Position numbers and translations under genes: made by a program
Shown here: positions 1 through 10,290 of the stretch, one piece after another
Layout: each line of letters begins with the position of its first letter
Position numbering within the stretch: position 1 is the first letter of the stretch
The notes under the pieces: model-generated
The model's database searches: none
What the model saw: the letters and a program-made list of their open reading frames with translations, nothing else
What the model was told of the DNA's origin: nothing
Origin: Adineta steineri
Taxonomy: Eukaryota > Rotifera > Eurotatoria > Adinetida > Adinetidae
Direction: 5' to 3'
DNA length: 64,000 bases
NCBI GenBank assembly: GCA_905250115.1
Contig: CAJNOI010000273.1
Span: 28,832 to 92,831 of the forward strand

Positions 1-2
1 CT

Positions 3-907
3 GTCAATCGTCGTATCGTACCCAGTCAAACACAAGGAGAAGTTAGATTAAGTAGTATTCTTGATGATCTTCGAAAATTTGAAATAGAAGCACAAAAAAT
101 ACCTCGTCCAGATGAACAAAGAAGAAAAAAAAATCTATGTCATTATATAAGATTATCTCGATATCATATAGCACAATTTCTTCAAAAACCATTATATAAT
201 TATATTATTATATTATTAGTTATGACAGATCTAATCGTAGTTTTAGTTGATTTAGTTCTCGGTAGGTTAAATTCAATAATAATAATAATAATAATAAAAT
301 CATTATTCTATTAAATTTAGCTCAATTATCATCACCTTGTTTATCGGAAGATGAAATGATTATGTATAATACAACTGAACAACCTGATGCATGTTTAATT
401 GAACATTCTGTTCATTTAGCTCGTACTGAAGCATTTCTTTTTTGGTTTTCAGTTTTATTACTGACTTTATTTGTTTTCGAAGTTTTCACTTCATTTTTTG
501 CATTGGGTTGGAGATATTATAAAAATCCATTATTTTTAATTGATAGTATTATTGTATGTGCATCTTTTATTCTGGAAATATATTTTCATTTTGGAAATAT
601 TGGACGCGCTGGACGAGCTGCTGCTGCAATTGTTATTTTACGTTTATGGAAGATTATTCGAGCTATTCATGCTGTTGCACATTCAATTACAGTTAAAAAT
701 CGTTTATTAATTAAAAAAATTCATGAAGCTAAAGTATTATTAGAAGAAGAAAAACAACAAACGGAAAAAGCATTAGAAAAACAAGAAATTAGATTGGAAT
801 ATTTGATTAATATTTTAACTACAATAGGTAAACTACCTTCACCACAATTAATTGAGAATTATGTCAATGAAGTATGGAGACAAAAGCATGAACCACAAGA
901 ATTGTGA
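3..907 (+). CDS. HVCN1: Voltage-gated proton channel Hv1 (5' truncated by window edge)
   Basis: Exons 3-261 and 321-907 join across a 59-nt GT/AG intron in phase 1; the 5' end lies outside the window. Hv1 is a voltage-sensor-only membrane protein that conducts protons. S1 reads VMTDLIVVLVDLVL, with the Asp at the position of the human selectivity-filter residue D112; human E119 aligns with Asp. S2 keeps the conserved Glu (LFVFEVF) and S3 the conserved Asp (FLIDSIIV). S4 reads ILRLWKIIR, so three basic gating positions are kept as R-K-R. A charged coiled coil (EEEKQQTEKALEKQEIRLEY) follows, as in the Hv1 dimerisation tail. There is no pore domain, which separates it from K+/Na+ channels. Family call is firm; the start is unseen. 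It converges on the minus-strand cluster downstream. Confidence 0.9.
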
Positions 908-1422
908 TAGTTAATTGTTTAACATCTGTAAATGACGTTATTCTTTATTAGTAATCATGACTGTGAAATTTTGAAACGATTCGATCTAATTACTAAATTT
1001 TGTTATATTTTTATAAATATATCAAGGATATACAAATGATCCTTTTTAGTAATTTCGTGATTTTACTATGATATTACATCTTCGATATTTGTTGTTTTCT
1101 ATTGTATGTATATTAGTTTATAAAGGTCTGACAAAAATTAGAAAGATGGATGCCTTTATATAACTATATCTCATTCACTAATAGCTATACCTTTCATTGA
1201 CAACAACGAACAATATTGTCTGTCATAGTAGTATACAACACATAACCAGTATATCAAAAGTCATAAAACATTTTTTCACAATTCCAGCTGATTCATCTGT
1301 CGATGAATTACATAATTAACTCGATATTTTCCTTTACAATGTGTTTTTCTCTTAAGAGTTGCTTAGCAACTATTTTTGTATACTTTGTAATTCAATGGAT
1401 TTAAAGTACCGAGGAAATTAAT
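908..1422. other. Intergenic, convergent 3' ends
   Basis: AT-rich spacer between the proton channel 3' end and the 3' end of the minus-strand CYTH gene. I see no coding segment or repeat in it. Confidence 0.6.
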
Positions 1423-2606
1423 TTATTTAACTGAATTCTGTTCTAATAATAAATCAATATAAGCACATCTAATATGATTTTTTTCTTCAATGCCTATTTT
1501 TTCACATAAATCTTTTGCAATTTCTTGTCCTTCTTCAATTGTTTGATTATCTTGTAGAACAACTTCAAGTTCAATAAACAATGTTGGTTCTAAACCTTTA
1601 ACTTGATCAATATGTATACGTGTTTGTCCATGTTTTGTTAAAAATAATGTTCGAGTTTTATCAATTTGTCCACGAATACCACCCATTGATAATGATAAAA
1701 CATTCTGAAATAGACAAAAGAAAAAAGAAAGTTTTTATTGTTTTTTATCACATTGTTTTTCTAAATATTTCCATCGTTGTTTAATATTTTCATTAAGATA
1801 ATATGGTTGTTTAAATGATCTTTGACTTCCTCCAAATCTTAATTGTCCTGATTCTTTTTTTCCTCCTAATCCACCTCCACATCGTCTTGGTTTCCAACCA
1901 GGAAGTTTTTTTGATGCAACATCTTCTATTAATAATAAATGTCCATTAAATTTATAATCTTTTTTTCTATCAATTTGTCCAGTAAGAAATGCATAACCTT
2001 TCGATTCTCGTGTAACAATATCTCGAATAAGATCAATATGAGTTGCCGTAGGAAAGATTTGTTTTAAATCATCTCCAGTACATGATGGTGGAATATGTCC
2101 AATAAATAATGTTGAAGAAAAATTATTCGGTGGTTTATATTTTGATTTATAAGCACGTATTATAGCACGATCATGTGGAATTAAATCAGTTCCATCAATA
2201 GAACCAGCCATTTGAGGATCATAAAATCCCCATTGAAAACATGTTTTTCGATACATTATCTAGAAGAAAACATAAACTTACTATTAGTTCATCTGGATGA
2301 GAAACAGTTGCAACTGAATATGTTGAAAGTTTAGGAGTCGATAATGATGCCGTATCATTTCGTTCATAATAGATTAATTGAGCAGGAGAATCCTGAAATA
2401 TTTTATATTTCTATTACAAAATTTCATTCAATTCAAAAATCTACTTGTTCAACACGTAATTTAAGTCTACCACCAGTTGGACAATTAAAAAATGTATCAC
2501 TTTGAGTCAATTGACGTGGAGGACCATCAGCAAATGGTCGAACTCGTTCAATTAAGTCATTTAAATTACTATCAATACGAGCTTTTATTTCAATATTTCG
2601 AGGCAT
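1423..2606 (-). CDS. CYTH-domain phosphatase (class IV adenylyl cyclase / thiamine triphosphatase superfamily)
   Basis: Three exons: 2606-2445, 2392-2282 and 1704-1423, joined in phase 0, giving 184 aa. The start MPRNIEIKAR is the classic N-terminal strand with the EIKAR signature that opens the CYTH triphosphate tunnel. Later segments TRIHIDQVKGL and LFIELEVVL match the superfamily's basic and acidic tunnel strands, followed by the helix EGQEIAKDLCEKIGI. Members hydrolyse or cyclise organic or inorganic triphosphates using metal; the substrate cannot be told from sequence. Intron 1 is 52 nt, but intron 2 is 577 nt (2281-1705) and contains the complete SNRNP35 gene on the same strand. The frame across intron 2 gives NVLSLSMGGIRGQ, matching the family, so the nested arrangement is well supported. 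Confidence 0.85.
1735..2256 (-). CDS. SNRNP35: U11/U12 small nuclear ribonucleoprotein 35 kDa
   Basis: Single-exon, 173 aa. Near the N-terminus MAGSIDGTD..PHDRA is the conserved lead-in of the minor-spliceosome 35K protein. An RRM follows, with RNP2 LFIGHI (residues 50-55) and RNP1 SKGYAFLT (85-92). The diagnostic tail GGKKESGQLRFGG is at residues 131-143. The long Arg/Asp/Glu-rich C-terminal tail of the human protein is missing; this copy ends soon after the conserved core. The protein belongs to the U11/U12 di-snRNP that recognises U12-type introns, so its presence suggests a functional minor spliceosome. It lies wholly inside intron 2 of the CYTH gene: its ATG is 25 nt past that intron's donor and its stop 30 nt before the acceptor. 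It may have its own promoter or depend on differential processing of the host transcript. Confidence 0.92.
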   Translation of the reverse strand: MYRKTCFQWGFYDPQMAGSIDGTDLIPHDRAIIRAYKSKYKPPNNFSSTLFIGHIPPSCTGDDLKQIFPTATHIDLIRDIVTRESKGYAFLTGQIDRKKDYKFNGHLLLIEDVASKKLPGWKPRRCGGGLGGKKESGQLRFGGSQRSFKQPYYLNENIKQRWKYLEKQCDKKQ

Positions 2607-2990
2607 TCTGTTATAAAATAATGGTATAGATATTCGAAATCAATTTAAAACGAAATATATATACTACATCATGATAGAGGTATAGTTAGTTAAGAAAAGG
2701 GTTCGCTAGTTATCACTGAAAATCAAAAACTAATTCGTGAAATTAAATATAGATATTTTTTATTATGTCTACACTTATAGGAGATCTTTTATAGGCGTAC
2801 TTACTGAACCCTTTATTCAGACACAAGTGCTGTGCGTGCGCGTTAATCACGTGAGTGAGTCTAAAGGAAAATAAATGTTGCTGATGAAATTCATTTTCAA
2901 TATGAATTAATTATTAAAAAAAGAAATCACAATTTTTTTTTCAATAAAACAAATATATATTTATTTTTAACAAAAATTCATTTGTCTTAA
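2607..2990 (-). promoter_or_regulatory. Upstream region of the CYTH gene with a CACGTG E-box
   Basis: 384-bp spacer between the SMN stop codon and the CYTH start. A locally GC-rich patch (TGCGTGCGCG, then CACGTG at 2848-2853) stands out in an AT-rich background about 240 bp upstream of the ATG. CACGTG is a bHLH E-box core. A regulatory role is inference from position only. Confidence 0.3.
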
Positions 2991-3600
2991 CTATTTTTTA
3001 TCTTTTATTCCTTGATAAAATCCTGTATGATAACCAGCTAAATACCATGACATTAATGTTGAAGACAGTGTATCATTATTATCATTTGAATTTAATTCTG
3101 GAAAAGGAGGAAGAAGTGGCGCAGGTGGTTGTGGAACTGAAGTTAGTGTTTCTTGTTCATCATCGATTGCTACAGGTTCTTGTTGTTGTTCATCTTCTGT
3201 TCGTATTTGTAAATCTGTTAATAGATGACTTTCTTCATTTCCATAATCATCAAATAGAACAGTACATGATGAAGAGTCTATATTAAGAATAGTTGCTTTA
3301 TACAAAAGTCCATCTTCAGTATATGGACATAAACATAAATCTCCAATTTTCCATGTAAGATTTTCTGGAGGTATTGAAGAATTCTCTTGTACTTCATTTG
3401 GCGAAATACTTTAACATAAATTAAAAATAAAATATTCAAGTATTGTTTCTGTCTTACTCTACTTCAATTATTGGTGCTGGTTGTTGTTCGATAATTTGAA
3501 GAAGTTTATCAGATGAAATTGCTTTTGCAAAAGAACGACATAGAAAAAAATCATCAGTAATTGGATTAATTGTTTTCACAATATTACTTGAACTTGTCAT
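2991..3600 (-). CDS. SMN: Survival motor neuron protein homologue
   Basis: Two exons, 3600-3458 and 3408-2991, joined across a 49-nt intron in phase 2, giving 186 aa. The Tudor domain begins at WKIGDLCLCPYTEDGLLYKA and continues as ATILNIDSSSCTVLFDDYGN, which matches the SMN Tudor barrel that binds symmetric dimethyl-arginine on Sm proteins. A Pro-rich patch (PPAPLLPPFPEL) follows. The C-terminal YG box LMSWYLAGYHTGFYQG is the SMN oligomerisation helix. SMN assembles Sm rings on spliceosomal snRNAs in the cytoplasm. The N-terminal Gemin2-binding helix is only weakly recognisable (FFLCRSFAKAISSDKLL). It lies close to SNRNP35, another snRNP gene, on the same strand; shared position does not prove co-regulation. 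Confidence 0.9.
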
Positions 3601-3807
3601 CTAAAAAAATTAATAATCATAAAATTAATTTATTCCAACATCGTTCTGTACTTGTAATCATTGAATAATAATCATATTGGACATAAAAGAAAGTTAAACT
3701 AGTTGTAGATAGTTTATTAGTACAATATAAAAATACATGATCACCATATTGTTCGAAAAAAGAAAAACAGAATCTGAATTAATTAGATAAAATAATAATG
3801 AAACAAA

Positions 3808-5127
3808 TTAAATTTGATCACGATAAAATGCTGCACGATCTGTATCGATATGATTTGCTAATCTTTCTAAATAATTTCTTCTTTTGTCATCGTTAATCTT
3901 TTTTTCTTTCCATAATTGGCATAAAGCTAACATACACCATTTATTTTCTGATTCAATTTCATCAAGTTCTTCTAATGGTTTTATATGTTCAGTTTCAGTT
4001 ATTGATTCAACACCTAATTGTTTAAATAATAACCAACGAAGATAAAACCAAGCTGCTTGATCAGAACAATCGGTATAGACAGCATTTAATACAAGTTCCC
4101 ATTCTTTTAATAAAAGATTCGAACGACGAATAGGATTATGTTCAAGAAGTTTATCAAGATATTTCGAACGATAATGCCATGCAGAATAATTTGATAAATT
4201 ATGACCAATTGTTGAACGAAGAAATGTTAATTCATTATCATAAAATGTTTCGATATCCGATGATGATGAAGGACAAAGATGTTCAAGAAGATAATAACGA
4301 TATGCCCAACAATGAAAATTTCGTTCATCAATTTCTATAACAAAACAAAAGATATTTTTCTGCTGATGCTTAGGACATCTAGAAACGCTATATTGTCGCG
4401 TAACACTGTTAAGTTATTACTAGCTATTAAAGTGGGGGACCTGAACGATGAGTACAAGCATCTGAGTGTGGGTGAGGGCGCTGATTCAGAAAAAATAACA
4501 TCAATAGATTTCTGTATCCATGTCGATTCATATTTGCTTTGGCCTTCGTTATTTTCGTCGATATTAATTTTCTGATTTTTTTTACAAAATCAGCGCTGAA
4601 AACGGTGTGTAGTAGCTCGTTCAATTCGAAAAAAGACTTGATCGGCAAAGTGTCGCGTTATGTGGAAAAGCCGATTTTCCATTTTATTACGCGAGTAAGT
4701 CAATCTGAAACTAACCTAAAAATTTTTGACATAATTGTAATTCATTTTGATAAAGATTTAAATCAAAATTTTCTTTTAATTGTTTTAAACACCATTGTCT
4801 TTGATTCCAACATGAATATGATTTAACATTTGATTTAAGACATAATTGTGTAATTTGTAATTCTTTTTGTAAATATTCTTTTTGTTTATCATTATCTAAT
4901 TTAAGAATGACTTCACGTCGAATATTCCAAAGTGTAAAACAATCTGGATGATTAATCAGAGTATTTTCTGTTTGTTTTAAAAGTGCAAATAAATCTGTTA
5001 ATTGACGATTATTTAATATACTTTCATATTCTGTTAAATATAATTGAAGTTTTTCAGCTCGTTCACGTTCTCGTGCAGCTTTTTGTTCAGCAGATGTTCG
5101 AATTTTAACTTGTCCGTGTACAGGCAT
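3808..5127 (-). CDS. RABGGTA: Rab geranylgeranyltransferase alpha subunit
   Basis: Exons 5127-4716 and 4334-3808 join in phase 1 (312 aa). Opening MPVHGQVKIRTSAEQKAARE is typical of the family. Repeated PFTA helical hairpins follow with conserved Trp: CFTLWNIRREVI, SYSCWNQRQWCL, NFHCWAYRYYLLEHL, NYSAWHYRSKYLDKL and DQAAWFYLRWLL. The alpha/beta heterodimer transfers geranylgeranyl groups to Rab C-termini presented by REP. At 312 aa it resembles the short fungal form and lacks the C-terminal Ig-like and LRR domains of vertebrates. The single intron is 381 nt, far longer than the roughly 50-nt norm here, and appears to hold a mobile-element insertion (4395-4695). Confidence 0.9.
4395..4695. mobile_element. 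Candidate MITE in the RABGGTA intron
   Basis: The sequence is less AT-rich than its surroundings. Its ends form an imperfect inverted pair, GTCGCGTAAC (4395-4404) and ATTACGCGAG (4686-4695). It includes an internal near-palindrome GGAAAAGCCGATTTTCC and a short TG-rich patch GAGTGTGGGTGAGGG. Removing it would bring the intron to about 80 nt, closer to its neighbours. No clear target-site duplication was found and no protein is encoded. Confidence 0.4.
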
Positions 5128-5314
5128 CTACAAATTAAATAACCTTACCGTTATAAAACATGCAAAGAAAAAAAAAGAAGATGATATATTTATTTCTTAT
5201 GTCTTTCTCGTTGATGTTTATTGTTTTAGAAATAAAAATCGAAACAGTAGTAATAATAAACACACAAAATATTCGAAGAATATTGTTCGGTTGTGTGTAA
5301 AATTCCGAATGATT

Positions 5315-5871
<557 letters not shown>

Positions 5872-6665
5872 ATTAGATTAATAACCAATAGAGAAAGATA
5901 ATGATCTACAAAGAGAATAACTAAATAATTTGAAATTTATTGCCATATAGTTCAATAGATAGGATGGATGTCTCTGAAAAAAACATATGAAGCAAAATAA
6001 ATAAGATGACTCTTACATTCATATTTATTTCCACCAATAATTGAATAATATGAAATACATTTTTTAATTCTCTTATTTTCTATTTTAAATTTTTTTCTAA
6101 ACATTTTTTTTAATTTATAATAAAATTTTAGTGATAATTAAACTATTTTTTTAACATCATAAAGATGTCGCTACTGGTACAATTTGTTGATAAATTATTT
6201 TAATAATTTTATTTCTATAAAAATATTTCAAAGAAAATTATATTACATATTTTTTAATTGAATTTTTTCCATGAATCTATTAGATGATTCGAATGACAAG
6301 TATTGATAGTATTGGCTTAAATCAACCAATAATCTCGGAATTAAACTGGAACAATGCCGTGCAAAANNNNNNNNNNNNNNNNNNNNNNNNNNNNNNNNNN
6401 NNNNNNNNNNNNNNNNNNNNNNNNNNNNNNNNNNNNNNNNNNNNNNNNNNNNNNNNNNNNNNNNNNGTTAAAAAAAACGACAACATTTGATTTGTCATTT
6501 TGGTTTTTGTCTCACTTAATTTTGTTGATCAGAAAAAGAAACAGATTGTATCTATTGTGTATCTATATATATTAATCTTCATTTATCTTATTGATTAAAC
6601 TACAAAAAAAAATTTCAATAGGCAAAAATGAAAATATATTTAATTGAGTTTATATATTTGTTTTC
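5872..6665. other. Intergenic region with assembly gap
   Basis: AT-rich spacer between RPS14 and the F-box gene. It contains exactly 100 N at 6367-6466, a standard placeholder for a gap of unknown size. I see no gene in the readable parts. Confidence 0.8.
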
Positions 6666-7196
6666 CTATTGGTTTTCTATAGAAGTTTGATTAGATTCTA
6701 ATGGAATACGAATCATTTTTCCATCAGGTAAAATACAATAACGTAAATATTTGAAAGAACATAATTGATTAATATTTTCTAAAGGTTTTGGTAATTCTCC
6801 CACACTATACCAACAAGGTGAAAGTGATAGATGATACAATTGCGGGAGTATTTCAGGTCGAATTGAAATTAATTGATTATTTGTTGGTTTTTCTATATGT
6901 AAATATCGTAGATTAATTAATTTTGATAAATCTAAATCATCATTAGAAAATATTGATAAACGTAATGAAACAATTTGATTGGCAAAATGTGAAAAAGATT
7001 TCATATGAAATATATCTTTTGAAGGTATATCAATATAAAAATGAGCAGAATTTATAATTTTATTTATTCGACGATTATTAAGAAAATAAAATGCCAAATA
7101 AACATCAATTAAACGCATATAATTTTCAAATAAATCTAATAAAATTTCATTGGGTAATTGTTCGAAATATCCAATTAGTCTACTTGTATTATTCAT
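6666..7196 (-). CDS. Short F-box protein of the bdelloid F-box/LRR type
   Basis: Single exon, 176 aa. The N-terminus FEQLPNEILLDLFENYMRL (about residues 12-30) is an F-box, which would bind Skp1 in an SCF ubiquitin ligase. The rest resembles the leucine-rich region of longer bdelloid F-box proteins (LRLSIFSNDDLDLSKL, LPQLYHLSLSPCWYS) but ends after about two repeats. The 602-aa F-box protein in this window (53474-55282) starts in a similar way, so this copy is probably C-terminally truncated or a reduced paralogue. No frame break is seen inside it. Whether it is expressed is unknown. Confidence 0.6.
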   Translation of the reverse strand: MNNTSRLIGYFEQLPNEILLDLFENYMRLIDVYLAFYFLNNRRINKIINSAHFYIDIPSKDIFHMKSFSHFANQIVSLRLSIFSNDDLDLSKLINLRYLHIEKPTNNQLISIRPEILPQLYHLSLSPCWYSVGELPKPLENINQLCSFKYLRYCILPDGKMIRIPLESNQTSIENQ

Positions 7197-7296
7197 TTAA
7201 TTAATTTGATATGTAGACAGAAGAGAAAAAAACCCAGTCTATTGCGTACAATCTTCATTTGTTTTATTTTATCAAGGCTGTTTGTCATATATTCTG

Positions 7297-7325
7297 TTTT
7301 CTTTTCTTTTCTTTTCTTTTCTTTT
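7297..7325. repeat. (TTTTC)n microsatellite
   Basis: About five uninterrupted TTTTC units upstream of the F-box gene. Confidence 0.8.
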
Positions 7326-7854
7326 TATCCAATAAAAATAGAAAAAAATAAGCACATAGTTTTTATAATCGAATCATGAATAAATAAGAAATTATTATTT
7401 AGTATGTATATAGTAAGAATGAAAAATTATTTTGTATTTATTTCATGATAAATAAATAGGATTTTGCTCTGATTATTTTCTTGATATGTTGTGTTTATTT
7501 TTTCACAAATACGAAAATTACATTTACAATCAAACAGCAAGCGTTTCAAAAGTATAATAAATATTAACTTTGACGATTCAATAATGTATAAAATGCAATA
7601 GAATTTATACAGAATTTTGACTCAAATGAAAAAAAAAGAATATACTTTAAACCAGTTACTATTACATAATAATTTTATGAGTAGATGAATGTCGAAATAT
7701 TATTAAAAAAAAGATATAATGAATCTATGCTAGTTATCTAGATTCGAGTGGTTTTTTTACTAATACTTGACACTTTCACATCTATAAATACATATCTTTC
7801 AAACAATTTATATCAATACGTCATGAATGATAGATGTGGTAACATCAAGGGACA

Positions 7855-10290
7855 TAGTTTTACTAACACGAACAGGAACCATAAGATATTATGAATGAAA
7901 GATCCAGAATATGGTCTTAAAGTCAAATTTTAACAAAAGAAAAAGTAGATCAATATACAACTATGCACAGATATTTTAATAGAAGTATCCGATAGATCTT
8001 CTCTATCCATTTGTTTTCTTTCGTTGAAATGCATAATTATATAGAAAAGCAAATAAGTTAAATACGGCATTTTGTTTTACGCATCTACATTCATATTACG
8101 CTATATATTGATATATTTGTAGATTTATTGTTGTTGTTATTTACAGATATATTCATCTATTGTATTTATGAACTTTCCTCAAAGCGCTTTTGTAAGCGAA
8201 ATGTTTCAATGATCGTATGCATTCTAAATCCGATGAATGCTATCAAAACAATCGAATACTATGAGTAGGTACACTGCAAAAACAAAAAGAACATCTGAAA
8301 GGGTAACTAAAACTATCGTATTAATTATAACTTTTGTTAATCATAATAAACTGATATATAAGAGTAGAAAAAACAAAGATATTTATTTTTATTTGGGGTG
8401 GAATATTGAAGTGTGTGATAATTCAGCAAAAATACGGAAGGAAACAGTTTGAGGACGTCATAAAATGAGAATTATTCTAGCTAAAATATTATTTGGAAAT
8501 TTGAGTTACTTGCAAGAAAAAAAATAGGATAAGTGAAAGTTACTTTGTTTGAAATAATTAATATAATTCTGCACTATTTAAAACATTAAAACTACTACCA
8601 CGTCCACCAGTAACTAATACTTTTCCATTCGTCAATACAGATGCGGTGTGATACTCTCGTGCACTAATCATGTTCCAAGTAGTTGTCCAAGTACCTGTCG
8701 ATGGATCATACAACTCAGCACTATTTAAAGGACTAAAACTATCGGTATCTCCAGTAGTAACTAATACTTTTCCATTCGACAATACCGATGCTATGTGAAA
8801 CTCTCGTTTAATAGTCATGTTACCAGTAGTTGTCCAAGTACCTGTTGATGGATCATACAGCTCAGCGCTATTTAAAATACTACCAATACCATTTCCACCA
8901 GTAACTAATACTTTTCCATTGGATAACACAGATGCTGTGTGATAATATCGTGCATTATTCATGTTATCACTAGTTGTCCAAGTACCTGTTGATGGATCAT
9001 ACAATTCAGTACTATTTAAAGCAATATTTCCATTCCATCCACCAGTAACTAATACTTTTCCATTCCATAATACAGATGCACTGTGGTGTGCTCGTGTAAT
9101 AGTCATATTACTAGTAGTTGTCCAAGTGCCTGTTGATGGATCATACAATTCAGCACTATCTAAAGAACCATTATGAACAATTTTTCTTCCGCCAGTAACT
9201 AATATTTTTCCATTCGATAATACAGATGCTGTGTGAACTTCTCGTGCATTATGCATGCTACCAGTAGTTGTCCAAATACCTGTTGATGGATCATAGAGCT
9301 CAGCATTATTTAAAGAACTAGCGCCATTGATATCTCCACCAGTAACTAATACTTTTCCATTTAATAATACAGATGCTGTATGAACTTCTCGTGCATTATG
9401 CATGCTACCAGTAGTTGTCCAAATACCTGTTGATGGATCATACAGCTCAGCACTATTTAAAGCGCCACCGTAGTTTCCGCCAGTAACTAATACTTTTCCA
9501 TTTGATAATACAGATGCTGTGTGGTAAATTCGTGCAGTAGTCATATTACCAGTAGAAAACCATCCTAGAAGTTACATTTTTATATGTTTCGAAAATACAA
9601 TATTAGATATTCAAACAATCAACATTCATTACTCTTGTACAGTATTTTTCATTATTCCAAAAAAGACAGTCTTTCATATGTCTATTTTATATCACCTCAA
9701 ACTTATGTATATCAAGAATAGTACTCAAATGTATTGCACAAAATCTCTTCACATATCATTATCACATCTTCACTTTTCTATATTCTCTGTTTCGTCTGTT
9801 ATCTCAATCAAATATATAAAACATGTTTTGTCTCAAATTAATCACTGTGATAATGACGCTAACTAATGTGTTTTTCGATTCTCTATAAATTTTACAAGCT
9901 ATGGTCCAAAGATATCTAATAGAATGAAAAGTATGAACTGTACGTCAACTCTTCCATAGTTTTCTAGATATCACAATTAAAATAGTGAATTATTCATAAC
10001 ATTTCTTTTTACTATGATCAATATATAGGATTGCAAAGGACTATATAGTATTCATCACTGAAACTGATATAAAACATAAATTAATGAAAAAATGAGTGAT
10101 TAATCTCGAAATTTCTGATAATTCACCATCAAATCTTTATTAGTTCTTTATTAATTTACACAAATTCTATTATTTTGTTAGTCTCAACTCTATTCTCAGT
10201 GATGCTTTATATCTTATCAAATGTTCCACTTGAATTTATTAGCACAACAATAATTTTTCATCAATTTACTATTTCCATCTTTTTATGTAA
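7855..10290. repeat. Segmental duplication, copy A
   Basis: This block matches 48868-51440 in direct orientation. The match covers the whole kelch exon, the 3' flank (shared stretches CTAAATCCGATGAAT and AAAGATATTTATTTTTATTT) and the start of the adjacent intron (shared CCATTCTAG/GTAGTTA junction region and TATATCACCTCAAACTTATG). Divergence is moderate with many small indels. The match fades shortly before the foldback element at 10439, where the genes acquire different upstream exons. The part 7197-8557 holds no gene. Confidence 0.75.

Noticed and set aside
3047..3286. Open frame on the plus strand opposite SMN
   Set aside because: Low-complexity antisense shadow of the Tudor/Pro-rich coding region.
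6284..6575. Open frames spanning the N gap
   Set aside because: They exist only because N is translated as X.
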